64,000 nucleotides of DNA from Hymenobacter terrenus (GTDB lineage Bacteria > Bacteroidota > Bacteroidia > Cytophagales > Hymenobacteraceae). Numbering within the stretch: the first letter of the stretch is position 1; each line of letters begins with the position of its first letter. The position numbers and the translations under genes were made by a program. Positions 46,114-55,772 of this stretch are shown one piece after another. Under the pieces are notes generated by a model. The model was not told the DNA's origin, did no database searches, and was given only the letters and a program-made list of their open reading frames with translations. The DNA lies in NCBI RefSeq assembly GCF_000972495.1, contig NZ_LATM01000003.1, forward strand, positions 62,001 through 126,000, written 5' to 3'.

Positions 46114-47859
46114 TTAGCTGAGTTGGTATTCCGCCAGTTCCGTCATTTCCCGTATTAGAGCCAACAATTTGGCCCGAACGCCTCCCTGTATGACGCCGTT
46201 AGTGGGGTTGGCGACGTAGTCGTTCCACTCTTTAGTCCACTCAAACTTGGGCAGGCCCGGTATCAGGGCATTGGTGAGGTAAAGCAGTTGCTTGGGCGAA
46301 AGAGGTTGCGGCAGCAGCAGCAAGGCCAGCTCCGCAATCAGAGCATCGGACTTGCTGGCCACCGTGGCTGGCAGGCTGGCTACCAGCGGCAAGGGGTCGA
46401 ACTTAAGGAAATGCACCGCTCCTCCGAGCAAGTGCACGTAGCCGGTAAAGCCAGTCAGGATGTCGAAGTGTTGGGTGCGGACACGCAAGGACGTGGCGTT
46501 AATCCAGAGCTCTGAATACTGAGGTGCTTGCCAATAGGCGGGCCAGCCGGCCACGTTGGGCGGGTTGCCAAGACTCTGGTCCTGCGCTCCCGTTTGGTTC
46601 ATCACGGCAGACCATTGGCCGTAGTAAGCGGCCGGGTCGGTAGCCGGAGGGAAGAAGCGCTGCATCTCCAGCTGCCGGGTCATCGATGCGATGTAGTCAA
46701 TCGGACTTTTAATCATGCAGCCCAGGTTCACCGCGTCATAAAAATGCTCGCTCGAAAGCAAGGCCCGCAGCACTGGAGCCACGTTGTAGTTATTCTGAAT
46801 GAGTAGCTGCGCCATGGGCTCGATGACGTTTTGCTCAGTCGTGGCGTCGATGGTGTAGTACACGAACCAGCGGTAGAGCTTGCGGCACAGGAACCGCGCC
46901 GTCTCGGCCTGGTCGAAAATCATGTCGATTAGCGCCTTGTATTCCTGGTCGCCCTGGTCGGCGATGGTGCGATTGCCGAAAGCGCTGCTAAACTGTTTGG
47001 TGGAGGTGTCGTGCCGCGCGGCCGTGAAATAGCCGCTGAGAGTGGTGCCATTGTCCTGCCAGCCGGTGAGCACTTTGGCCGCAGCCTGCACATCCGATTC
47101 GGTGTAGTTCGTGTAGTTGCCCGGAACGGTAACCAGGCCCTTACCAATAGTAAACAGCTCCAGCAGCTCGCGGGCGTAGTTCTCATTGGGAGCACCCGCC
47201 GTGCTGCCGTTACCATTCAGGTACTTGAGCATGGCTGGCTCAACGGTGATATCCTTAGTTAGCTGTTTGAAGTTGCCCAGCGCATTCTGGCGCAACAGCG
47301 TCAGGTAGCGGTATGAGTAGCGCCCGTCGCCTATGCTGTCGAGCCCCACCACGAAATGGTTGTGCCAAAACAGCGTCATCTTCTCCACCAGCGTCTTGCT
47401 CTCCACCATCTGGGCCATCCACCACGTCCGCAACGACAGCGTGCGCCACCCTTCAGAGAAGGGGTTCCAGCCCTGCGTTACCCACGTCTCGCCCATTGGT
47501 ACGTTGGTGAAATCGAATACAAAGCCTCGGACGGGCGGCGCCGGGGCCGGCGTAGGCGTAAACAGGCCGTCGAGGACCTGAGCCATGCTGCTTCCGGCCG
47601 CCGTCACTATCTCCGTTCGGGTGGGGCCAAAGAGGGCGCGCCTCAGTAGGTGCGCTGCCTGTACTGGTCCCCAGGGGCCAGTGTAGGCTCCCAGGCCCGC
47701 CATGGTGCGCGCCGCCGAAGCCGAGCCATCATCTAGCGAATTGGATAATTCAACACCGTCTGGCGGAGTAGGGCCCGTCGCGGCGACCTTGGGCAAGGTG
47801 CTGGCGACGGGAGCGGTAAACACAGCCGTATTTTTTTCAAGGAATGCTCTTCTGTTCAT
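46114..47859 (-). CDS. DUF1800 protein
   Basis: 581 residues; the N-terminus MNRRAFLEKNTAVFTAPVAS also looks like a Tat-type signal (RRAFLEK). DUF1800 landmarks are AAHLLRRALFGPTRTEI near residue 70, LWHNHFVVG, NENYARELLELFTIGKG, LCRKLYRWFVYY and NPPNVAGWPAYW. DUF1800 and DUF1501 proteins are co-encoded across many phyla and are thought to be secreted partners. This member lacks an obvious C-terminal sorting domain, unlike its partner. It is the first gene of the likely two-gene operon. Confidence 0.9.
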   Translation of the reverse strand: MNRRAFLEKNTAVFTAPVASTLPKVAATGPTPPDGVELSNSLDDGSASAARTMAGLGAYTGPWGPVQAAHLLRRALFGPTRTEIVTAAGSSMAQVLDGLFTPTPAPAPPVRGFVFDFTNVPMGETWVTQGWNPFSEGWRTLSLRTWWMAQMVESKTLVEKMTLFWHNHFVVGLDSIGDGRYSYRYLTLLRQNALGNFKQLTKDITVEPAMLKYLNGNGSTAGAPNENYARELLELFTIGKGLVTVPGNYTNYTESDVQAAAKVLTGWQDNGTTLSGYFTAARHDTSTKQFSSAFGNRTIADQGDQEYKALIDMIFDQAETARFLCRKLYRWFVYYTIDATTEQNVIEPMAQLLIQNNYNVAPVLRALLSSEHFYDAVNLGCMIKSPIDYIASMTRQLEMQRFFPPATDPAAYYGQWSAVMNQTGAQDQSLGNPPNVAGWPAYWQAPQYSELWINATSLRVRTQHFDILTGFTGYVHLLGGAVHFLKFDPLPLVASLPATVASKSDALIAELALLLLPQPLSPKQLLYLTNALIPGLPKFEWTKEWNDYVANPTNGVIQGGVRAKLLALIREMTELAEYQLS

Positions 47860-48526
47860 AGGGGTTGGTTTGGATAAGTAAGAGGTGAATGAATTGCTCT
47901 GTAAGATAAGGTTATGGCTCAGAAAAGCAATATATTATGTGTTAGGATGTGGATTAATTTATCATGAACAAAGCTGTATAAGCCCATCTGTAAAATGCGG
48001 AAACATTGATTATTAAGTTTGTTCATCAAAGCGTTGCCAGTGAATATTTTAAAATGTTGAAGCCGCCGCAAACGTTTTAGATGCATAACGTCATTGTACT
48101 TTATTCATATTTATTTTCTAGGAATTACTACTTACATCACCGCTATCTTTACTAACACCTTCCCGGATACACTAAAACTTTTACTAACAGTAGACTCTTA
48201 ATGCCCTTAGTAAGCGGGCCGGCGTACCTCATTTATCTGTTGATTGAGAAAATAGGCTTCCGCTACAAACTCTGGTGATTTTGAGAGCATGGCTGCTGCA
48301 TCGAGCCTGGAGACTCACTCAATGCATCAAGAATCGAAAATCTTGGGTCGGCCCAAGGAAAGTCGGGCATTTAGGGGATAAATCTGGCCAGGTCGCTGTT
48401 GGGCTTCATTCAGCTCGCTCCTTTTGATTCTGCTTATTGACTAATGCGACTGGCAACTATGCCTTTTTTATTAGTCAACGGACACCCTTCTTCGTACCTT
48501 TACGCACTTATTCGCTGCGTTTCTGA
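47860..48526. other. 667-bp AT-rich gap without a supported gene
   Basis: The 47860-48200 part is markedly AT-richer than anything nearby and has frequent stops in all frames. A 25-codon frame at 48201-48278 (MPLVSGPAYLIYLLIEKIGF...) has no recognisable family. The uvrA promoter box lies at the right end. It may contain the DUF1800 promoter, an unseen RNA or decayed mobile DNA. Confidence 0.6.
48495..48502 (+). promoter_or_regulatory. TACCTTTA -7-like box upstream of uvrA
   Basis: One mismatch to TAnnTTTG; 24 bp before the ATG. Confidence 0.45.
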
Positions 48527-51500
48527 ATGGCCAAAAAATCCACTGCTGCCCCGGTTGCCAAAGCTCCCAAAGCGAAAGTCACCGCGCTAAAAACCACCGC
48601 CAAAAACGGCACCCTGGCCGAAGCGGAAACGGCCACTGCCGTGCGCACCACCACGGAACTACCAGCCGCTGGCCCCACCACCGAGCACTTGTACGGCCAG
48701 CTCAACGGCCACAGCCCAGTATCTCAGCACTTGGAAGCACCGTTCATTGAAGTGTACGGTGCCCGCGAGCACAATCTGAAAAACGTGAGCGTGCAGATTC
48801 CGCGCAACCGGCTGGTGGTGTTCACGGGCATTTCTGGTTCGGGCAAGTCGAGCCTGGCCTTCGATACCATTTACGCGGAAGGGCAGCGGCGCTACATGGA
48901 GACGTTCTCGGCCTACGCCCGCAGCTTCATGGGTGGCCTGGAGCGGCCCGATGTGGATAAGATTGAGGGCCTGTCACCGGTCATCAGCATCGAGCAGAAA
49001 ACCACCTCGCGCAACCCGCGCTCCACGGTGGGCACCATCACCGAAATCTACGATTTCCTGCGCCTGCTCTACGCCCGCACCGCCGAAGCCTTCAGCTACG
49101 CTACGGGCAAGAAGATGATTCGGCAGAGCGATGACCAGATTATCAACTACATCCTCAAACATTTCGATGGTAAGAAGCTGGTGGTGCTGGCGCCGGTAGT
49201 GAAAGGCCGCAAGGGCCATTACCGCGAAGATTTCCAGAAGATTGCCAAACTGGGCTTCACCAAAGTGCGCGTCGATGGCGAGCTGCTCGACATCACGCCC
49301 AAGATGCAGGTAGACCGCTACAAAATCCACGACATTGAAATCGTGATTGACCGGCTGCTGGTGAAGGAGGAAGACCGGTTCCGCCTCTCGGGCTCGGTGC
49401 AGAACGCCCTTACCCACGGCAAAGGCACCATGCTGGTGCTGGACTCCGATGGCAAAGGGCCCCAGGCGAAGCCGCAGTTCTTCTCGCGTTTCCTGATGGA
49501 CCCGGCCACCGGCATCGCCTACGACGACCCGGCTCCGAATACGTTCAGCTTCAACTCGCCCTACGGCGCCTGCCCCACCTGCAACGGGCTCGGCGAGGTC
49601 CAGGAAATCACGGAAGAAAGCGTGCTGCCCGACCGCAAGCTGAGCATCAGCCGCGGCGGCATCGCGCCGCTAGGCGAGTACCGCGACATCTGGATTTTCC
49701 AGCAGCTCCAGCTCATTCTCAAGAAGAACAAGGCCACGCTGAATACGCCACTGGACAAACTGCCCGAAGAGCTGCTCAAGCGTCTGCTCCACGGCATTAC
49801 GGAGGACGAGGCCGATAGTGGCAAAGGCGCTTATACGGAACCGTTCGAGGGCATTATCCCCTTTCTGCGCCGGCAGATGGACTCTGAGTCGGACAACATC
49901 CGTGAGTGGATTGCGCAGTACGCCCAGGCCCAGCCCTGCCCCGAATGCCAGGGTTACCGCCTGAAGAAGGAGAGCTTACACTTTAAGATGGATGGCAAGC
50001 ACATCGGCGAGCTGTCGGTGATGGACCTGAACGAGCTGGCTGGCTGGTTCGAGGGGCTGGAAAACCGTCTCACGGAGCGTCAGAACGTCATTGCCCGCGA
50101 GCTATTGAAGGAAATCCGCAAGCGCATTGGCTTCCTGCTGGAAGTGGGCCTCGACTACCTGAACCTGCACCGTCCGGTGCGTACGCTTAGCGGCGGTGAA
50201 AGCCAGCGTATCCGCCTCGCTACCCAGATTGGCACCCAGCTCGTGGGCGTACTCTACATCATGGACGAGCCCAGTATTGGGCTACACCAGCGCGACAACG
50301 AGCGGCTTATCAAGGCCTTGCAGCACCTGCGCGATATCGGCAACTCGGTGATTGTGGTGGAGCACGACAAGGACATGATTTTGCACGCCGACCACGTGCT
50401 GGACATTGGTCCCGGTGCGGGCATTCACGGCGGCCACATCGTGGCCTCGGGCACGCCCAAGGAGATTCTAAATTCCGGCTCCCTCACCTCGCAATACCTG
50501 AGTGGGCAGAAGCACATCGAGCTTCAGCGTAAGAAGCGCAAGGGCGAAGGTGCCGAATTAGTGCTCAAGGGCGCCAAGGGCAACAACCTCAAAAATGTGA
50601 CCCTGAAGGTACCATTAGGCAAACTAGTGGCCGTAACGGGTGTGTCCGGCTCCGGCAAATCCACGCTCATTCACGACACGCTGTACCCGATTCTGAACCA
50701 GCATTTCTTCAACTCGAAGAAGGAGCCACTGGCCTACGGTAGCATCGAAGGTCTAGAACTGGTAGACAAGGTGATTGAGGTGGACCAGTCGCCGATTGGG
50801 CGCACGCCGCGCTCAAATCCGGCTACCTACACGGGCGTGTTCACCGAAATCCGCCAGCTTTTTGGTGAGATGGCGGAGGCTAAAATCCGCGGCTACGGCC
50901 CTGGCCGCTTCTCCTTCAACGTGAAGGGCGGGCGCTGCGAAACCTGCGAGGGGGCCGGCATTCGCACCATCGAAATGAACTTCCTGCCCGACGTGCACGT
51001 ACCCTGCGAAACCTGCAAGGGCCGCCGCTACAACCGTGAAACCCTGGAAGTCCGCTTCAAAGGCAAATCCATCACCGATGTGCTCGACATGACGGTGGAG
51101 AAGGCCGTGGAATTCTTTGAATTTCAGCCCCGCATCCTGCGCAAAATCAAGACGTTGAACGATGTTGGCCTGGGCTACCTCACGCTGGGCCAGCAAGCCA
51201 CCACCCTTTCCGGCGGCGAGGCCCAGCGCGTGAAGCTTGCCACGGAACTCAGTAAGAAGGATACTGGCAAAACGTTCTACATCCTCGACGAGCCCACCAC
51301 TGGCTTGCACTTCGAAGACATCAACCACCTCGCTGACGTACTCCAAAAACTGGCCGACAAGGGCAACACCGTCCTCATTATCGAGCACAACCTCGACCTG
51401 ATTAAGGTGGCCGACCACGTCATCGACATCGGCCCCGAAGGTGGGGCGGGCGGCGGCACCATTGTGGCTCAGGGCACGCCCGAGCAGGTGGCTAAGGCTG

Positions 51501-51565
51501 GCAAGGGCCACACGGCCCGCTTCCTGGCCGAGGAGCTGAAAACCAGTAAGTACGCCACGGCTTAG
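48527..51565 (+). CDS. uvrA: UvrABC excinuclease subunit A
   Basis: Damage-recognition ATPase of nucleotide excision repair, 1012 residues. Two ABC cassettes are present: Walker [15 protein letters not shown] (about 104) and [14 protein letters not shown] (about 704), with signatures [12 protein letters not shown] and [12 protein letters not shown]. Zinc-binding cysteine pairs are [17 protein letters not shown] and [20 protein letters not shown] non-canonical, Lys/Ala/Thr-rich N-terminal extension of about 70 residues precedes the usual [19 protein letters not shown] start, hence the length above the usual 940. No SOS box is visible by eye. It is followed by a 34-bp inverted repeat shared with the convergent kinase gene. 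Confidence 0.96.
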   Translation: MAKKSTAAPVAKAPKAKVTALKTTAKNGTLAEAETATAVRTTTELPAAGPTTEHLYGQLNGHSPVSQHLEAPFIEVYGAREHNLKNVSVQIPRNRLVVFTGISGSGKSSLAFDTIYAEGQRRYMETFSAYARSFMGGLERPDVDKIEGLSPVISIEQKTTSRNPRSTVGTITEIYDFLRLLYARTAEAFSYATGKKMIRQSDDQIINYILKHFDGKKLVVLAPVVKGRKGHYREDFQKIAKLGFTKVRVDGELLDITPKMQVDRYKIHDIEIVIDRLLVKEEDRFRLSGSVQNALTHGKGTMLVLDSDGKGPQAKPQFFSRFLMDPATGIAYDDPAPNTFSFNSPYGACPTCNGLGEVQEITEESVLPDRKLSISRGGIAPLGEYRDIWIFQQLQLILKKNKATLNTPLDKLPEELLKRLLHGITEDEADSGKGAYTEPFEGIIPFLRRQMDSESDNIREWIAQYAQAQPCPECQGYRLKKESLHFKMDGKHIGELSVMDLNELAGWFEGLENRLTERQNVIARELLKEIRKRIGFLLEVGLDYLNLHRPVRTLSGGESQRIRLATQIGTQLVGVLYIMDEPSIGLHQRDNERLIKALQHLRDIGNSVIVVEHDKDMILHADHVLDIGPGAGIHGGHIVASGTPKEILNSGSLTSQYLSGQKHIELQRKKRKGEGAELVLKGAKGNNLKNVTLKVPLGKLVAVTGVSGSGKSTLIHDTLYPILNQHFFNSKKEPLAYGSIEGLELVDKVIEVDQSPIGRTPRSNPATYTGVFTEIRQLFGEMAEAKIRGYGPGRFSFNVKGGRCETCEGAGIRTIEMNFLPDVHVPCETCKGRRYNRETLEVRFKGKSITDVLDMTVEKAVEFFEFQPRILRKIKTLNDVGLGYLTLGQQATTLSGGEAQRVKLATELSKKDTGKTFYILDEPTTGLHFEDINHLADVLQKLADKGNTVLIIEHNLDLIKVADHVIDIGPEGGAGGGTIVAQGTPEQVAKAGKGHTARFLAEELKTSKYATA

Positions 51566-51593
51566 GGTATAAATACTCCCTGGCCTCACTAAT

Positions 51594-51674
51594 GAGTGTT
51601 AGCAGAGCTGGCTGAGTAACCCAAGTTGCGGAATAGCTGTAACTTGGGTTACTCAGCCAGCTCTGCTAACACTC
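51594..51674. terminator. Perfect 34-bp inverted repeat between uvrA and a hybrid kinase; overlaps the kinase 3' end
   Basis: 51594-51627 and 51641-51674 are exact reverse complements around a 13-nt loop. The right arm contains the kinase stop codon (51649-51651) and its last eight codons, so the left arm is an inverted copy of coding sequence. It probably works as a shared terminator. Confidence 0.85.
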
Positions 51675-53643
51675 GTTCTACTTGCTGCGTCAGCTGCTGC
51701 ACAGCGGTGGCGCGGCCTTTGGGCGCTTGCGGGCCGGTGGTGGGTTCCTGCATCAGCAGGTGCAAGGCCTGCCCCACGTCCGCGATGCCGAACTGTATCA
51801 GGTTGGGCTTGATGTGGTGTGCCAGCTTGGCCACTTGGGCCCACTGCCCGGCCGCGGCGGCGGCTTGAATCTGCTGCACGATAGGAGGCATGTGCAGCAG
51901 GAACGAGCGTACCATACGCTTGATGAAGGCTTCGTCGCCGTCGGCCAACTCATGCACTTCGGCCAGGTTGTAGAGTGGGGGTTGCGGTGGATAAATCAGG
52001 GCCAGCAGCTTGCGGAAGAATTCATCTTCTTTGAAGGGTTTGGTCAGGCAGTCGTTGATGCCGGCTTTGAGGTAGCGGTCCAGGTCGGAGCGGAAAGCAT
52101 TAGCGGTCAGGGCCAGCACGGGCACTTGCGCCCGCTCGGGGTCGGGGTGCAGGCGGATTTGGGCGGTAACTTCCACCCCGCTCATGCCGGGCATTTGAAT
52201 GTCCATCAGCACGGCGTCGTAGCGGCGCTCGGCATGTAGGGCCAGGGCGGCGGGGCCGTCTTCGGCTTCGTCGACCACCACGCCCCAGCCGTGCAGCAGC
52301 AGGCGCACTACTTCGCGGTTGATGCCGTTATCTTCGGCCACCAGCACCCGCCGGTAGCGTAGGGCGCTGGTATCCGGTGGGGTTTGGAGCAATACGGTTT
52401 CGGCCCCCACGGCGCAGGGCAGCGTGACGCTGAACTGGAAGGTGCTGCCGCGGCCTAGCTGGCTATCAACGGTCAGGTTGCCACCCATTTGTTCTACCAG
52501 GGCGCGGGCGATGCCCAAGCCCAGGCCGGTGCCGCCGTAGCGCCGGGCAGTATCGACTCCAGCCTGTGCGAAGTCTTCGAAAATATACTCGAGCTTGTCT
52601 TCCGGAATGCCTATGCCGGTGTCGGTAAGGCGGAACATGGCCGTGAGATGGGTTTCGGTGCGGGCAATTAGTGAGCCCGTGACGGAAACGCTGCCCCCGG
52701 TTTCGGTAAATTTAATGGCATTGGATACCAGATTAATCATCACTTGGTTGAGCCGATGGGCATCGCCTACTACCCGCGGCAGCTCGCCATTTTGCTCCAG
52801 CAACGCCGCGTGAAACACAATGCCTTTGTCGGTAGCCTGCACGGCCATGGGCCGCAGGGCTTCCTCCATCGACTCGCGCAAATTGAACGCCACCTGCTCC
52901 AGCTCCAGACGGGCCGAACTGATTTTGGTCATGTCCAGCACCTCGTTGAGTACCGATAGCAAGTGCTCGCCCGACGTTTGAATAATGCGTAGCAGCTCCT
53001 GCTGGTTCTGGTTGAGGGGTGTTTTGGTGAGCTGGCGGGCCATGCCCAGCACGCCATTCATGGGCGTACGGATTTCGTGGCTGAGGTTGGCCAGAAACGC
53101 TTCCTTGGCCCGTGCCGAGTCTTCGGCCTTGTCCTTGGCGCGCTTCAGCTCCGTTTCTTCCTGCACCCGCTCTGTGATGTCGAGGGCGCAGAAGAGCACA
53201 TGGGCCTGTTGCCCGGCCCGGCCTACCCGGTGAGCACTATAAAATAGCTGTCGGGGCTGCCCGTCGCGGGCCTGCAGGGGAAGCAGGCCAGTGGCAGCGG
53301 CCCGAGTGCTGAACTGCGTCAGGTAGGTTGGCAAAACCTGAGCAGCAGTACCCGCAAGCATAAATTCACTCAATGAATGGCCCGTGAGCTGCGCGGCTGG
53401 CCGTTGCAGCAGCAGCGCAAAAGCCTGATTGCAAGAAAGCAGCACGCCCTGCAGGTCATGCGTGGCTACGGCCGCCGGTAAGTAGTACAGCAGCTCATTG
53501 TGCTGCGTCTCGGGGGGCAGCCCTGCTAAGTGGCGTTCGGCGGCGGCGCGGTCGTTGGCTTCGCGCAGGGCCTGCTCAAGCTCTGCAATGCGGGCCGCCG
53601 CGGCAGCAGGAACAGCATCGGGACTGGAAGAGTCGGGGAGCAT
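51649..53643 (-). CDS. Hybrid sensor histidine kinase: PAS, HisKA, HATPase, REC, HPt
   Basis: 664-residue soluble hybrid kinase. An N-terminal coiled coil (15-40) and one PAS domain (about 45-160) precede HisKA with ANLSHEIRTPMNG (His189). The HATPase has MINLVSNAIKF, LTDTGIGIPE and GGTGLGLGIA. REC follows with MDIQMPGMSG (Asp481), and a C-terminal HPt carries LAHHIKP (His609). From HisKA onward it is collinear with the kinase at 37978-40746, indicating paralogy with a different sensory front end. No response regulator is adjacent. A roadblock-domain gene lies divergently upstream. Confidence 0.92.
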   Translation of the reverse strand: MLPDSSSPDAVPAAAAARIAELEQALREANDRAAAERHLAGLPPETQHNELLYYLPAAVATHDLQGVLLSCNQAFALLLQRPAAQLTGHSLSEFMLAGTAAQVLPTYLTQFSTRAAATGLLPLQARDGQPRQLFYSAHRVGRAGQQAHVLFCALDITERVQEETELKRAKDKAEDSARAKEAFLANLSHEIRTPMNGVLGMARQLTKTPLNQNQQELLRIIQTSGEHLLSVLNEVLDMTKISSARLELEQVAFNLRESMEEALRPMAVQATDKGIVFHAALLEQNGELPRVVGDAHRLNQVMINLVSNAIKFTETGGSVSVTGSLIARTETHLTAMFRLTDTGIGIPEDKLEYIFEDFAQAGVDTARRYGGTGLGLGIARALVEQMGGNLTVDSQLGRGSTFQFSVTLPCAVGAETVLLQTPPDTSALRYRRVLVAEDNGINREVVRLLLHGWGVVVDEAEDGPAALALHAERRYDAVLMDIQMPGMSGVEVTAQIRLHPDPERAQVPVLALTANAFRSDLDRYLKAGINDCLTKPFKEDEFFRKLLALIYPPQPPLYNLAEVHELADGDEAFIKRMVRSFLLHMPPIVQQIQAAAAAGQWAQVAKLAHHIKPNLIQFGIADVGQALHLLMQEPTTGPQAPKGRATAVQQLTQQVERVLAELAE

Positions 53644-54010
53644 AAAATGAAGATGCGACGCGGTAGACTTCGTTCTGCTAAAGCGGCTTAGGGTCGGCTT
53701 CTTCTTGGGGCCGCTCGGGGCGTAAGCTATAATGGCCTTTTGCCTTGGATAAAAGGCTGCATTAGAAACGAGCTATTCACGCGCTCACTCGCTGTAAAAA
53801 TACGGTCATTCGCATCATAAATGTGCTAATCCAGCAAAAACTCAAAAAGGAGGCTGAATGACGGGCTTAACATTGTATTGTCAACGCGACAGCAAGGCTC
53901 GTCGGGCGAGGTAAGCTCTTAGTCTGTGCCGCTGGCCCGTTACCAGCTCTCGTTCCAAATAGTCTTTTTTATCTCTTCTTTAGTCGATTTCATTTTAACC
54001 AACCTCAATT
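53644..54010. other. 367-bp gap between the hybrid kinase and the roadblock gene
   Basis: Holds the divergent upstream regions of the two genes. I see no convincing gene, hairpin or promoter box beyond short chance matches. Confidence 0.6.
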
Positions 54011-54391
54011 ATGGCTTACTCTACTTCTTCGGCTGCTGGTCAGTGCGTTCAAAACATCATCAACTCGTTGCCCGGCCTGTTGGCCGTAGCCGTAGTAGAT
54101 GTGACCTCTGGCATGGCTCTGGCTTCCCATAGCAACTCACCCAACCTGAATCCCGAAACGGCGGCTGCCTATAACACCGAAGTGGTGAAGCAAAAGCAAA
54201 AGGCCATATCTGCCCTGAAGCTGCAAGGCGAGCGCATCGATGACATCCTCATCACGCTATCGAACCAGTTGCACCTGCTCAACCTGTCGGAAGACGGCAA
54301 GAAATTCATTTATCTGGCAGTGAATTCCCGCGACACCAACCTGGCCATCGCCCGCGACGTGTGCCGTCAGGAGGCAGAACTGCTGAAGTAG
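54011..54391 (+). CDS. Roadblock/LC7-like protein
   Basis: 126 residues with the alpha-beta pattern of a roadblock domain: helix CVQNIINSLPGLLAVAVVD, then beta strands with VTSGMALASHSNSPN, a long helix (NTEVVKQKQKAISALKL) and DDILITLSNQLHLLNLSEDGKKFIYLAV. Bacterial roadblock proteins usually partner small GTPases (MglB-like) or sensor systems; no GTPase is adjacent here. Divergent orientation to a hybrid kinase suggests, but does not show, a signalling link. A 37-bp hairpin follows 105 bp downstream. Confidence 0.78.
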   Translation: MAYSTSSAAGQCVQNIINSLPGLLAVAVVDVTSGMALASHSNSPNLNPETAAAYNTEVVKQKQKAISALKLQGERIDDILITLSNQLHLLNLSEDGKKFIYLAVNSRDTNLAIARDVCRQEAELLK

Positions 54392-54496
54392 ATTGCTGCT
54401 GGTCAGGAATTCATTAGAAGCCACCTCGCTCGGGGGTAGCCCTTCTTATTGTTAGGACTCACGCACTCTGCGCCCCGCCGCAAGTTTACACCCGAG

Positions 54497-54577
54497 AGGG
54501 TATGGATTTCGCGAAAATAAAAAATCCATACCCTTCCCGGGGGTATGGATTTTTTATTTTCGCGAAATCCATACCCT
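54497..54577. repeat. Perfect 37-bp inverted repeat with self-palindromic arms
   Basis: 54497-54533 and 54541-54577 are exact reverse complements around TTCCCGG. Each arm also starts GGGTATGGAT and ends ATCCATACCC, so it can fold alone. It lies between the convergent roadblock and EamA genes. Confidence 0.9.
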
Positions 54578-54643
54578 GATGCGGAGCTGGGCATTGGCAA
54601 ACTCGTCCGACAGCTTGCTGCTTACCGCTTACCCGGCCACTGC

Positions 54644-55567
54644 TCAACGCCGCGACCTGCCGCCCAGCACCACGAGGCCCACGGCCAGCACAATCAGTGC
54701 GGCACCGCCCAGCATCTGCGGGTTTAGACTTTCGCCGGCGAAGGCCCAGCCCAATAGCACGGCCACTACTGGATTGACAAATGCGTAGGTGCCGGCCAGC
54801 GCGGGCTCTACCGCGCGCAGCAGCCAGATGTAGGCTGTAAAGGCTACGATGGAGCCGAACGTGACCAGGTAGCCGTAGGCCAGCCAGGACTTGGCCGTGA
54901 CCTGCGCCAGCTCGAAGCCCGATGCTTCGCCCCGCGCCAAGCCTACCAGAAACATGGCCGCGCCGCCGCACATCATCTGCATGCCGCCCGAGAGGAAGGG
55001 TGAGGCAGCGGGCTGGTTTTTCTTCGAATACAGCGAGCCGGCCGACCATAGCAGCGCCGCCAGCAGCACCAATGAAACCCCAATGCCGGCGTGTCCCGGT
55101 CGCGGCACGCCGGCCGAACTGGGGTGTGCGGCCAACAGGTACATGCCCAGCAGGCCGCACACCAAACCCAGTGTGACCCAGCGCGTGGGCCGGGGCGTGA
55201 TGCCGCTCAGCCAGCCTAATAAAGCCAGAAACATGGGCACCGTAGCCACCAGCAGCGAGGTAGTGCCGCTGGGCAGATACAGCACGCTAAGTGTGGTGCC
55301 GCCGTTGCCGAAGCCCAGTAGGCACACGCCAATCACCAGCGCGTGGCCCCAGCCCCGCAGGGTGGGCCGGGGCTCGCCGCGCCCGCGCATGGCGGCGTAG
55401 AGCAGCGTCCCGGCCAGGCCGTAGCGGGTGCCCGCCATGAGCAGCGGCGGCATGCTGGCCACGGCCAGCTTCATGACCAGATAGGTTGAACCCCAAATGA
55501 GGTAAACGGCCGCAAAAGCGGCGAGAAGTGCTACCCGCGAAGGCGTGGCAGAACTGGAATTATTCAT
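54644..55567 (-). CDS. EamA-family (DMT) transporter
   Basis: 307 residues with ten predicted membrane helices as two EamA repeats. The first starts AAFAAVYLIWGSTYLVMKLAVAS with the typical WGSTY motif; the second starts GIGVSLVLLAALLWSAGSLYSKK and ends with P-V-VAVLLGWAFAGE, the conserved end of repeat two. It is similar in layout to YedA-type drug/metabolite exporters. Substrate unknown. It stands alone. Confidence 0.92.
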   Translation of the reverse strand: MNNSSSATPSRVALLAAFAAVYLIWGSTYLVMKLAVASMPPLLMAGTRYGLAGTLLYAAMRGRGEPRPTLRGWGHALVIGVCLLGFGNGGTTLSVLYLPSGTTSLLVATVPMFLALLGWLSGITPRPTRWVTLGLVCGLLGMYLLAAHPSSAGVPRPGHAGIGVSLVLLAALLWSAGSLYSKKNQPAASPFLSGGMQMMCGGAAMFLVGLARGEASGFELAQVTAKSWLAYGYLVTFGSIVAFTAYIWLLRAVEPALAGTYAFVNPVVAVLLGWAFAGESLNPQMLGGAALIVLAVGLVVLGGRSRR

Positions 55568-55772
55568 AAAAATTGCTGAAAACCGCTGCTAAATTACGAC
55601 CTGCTGCCCGGGAGCTATGAAAACACGTCAGTGGATTGTACCTACCGCTGTGCGCGGAGAGTTAGGCTTGTTTTCCTCATCTCCAACTACGAGCATATAG
55701 CCACTGCCTTTTTTGCAGGAAGTATGTGGCCTGGGACGGTGTTAGTTAGGCCCGCCCGTTGTTGCTTTGTGC

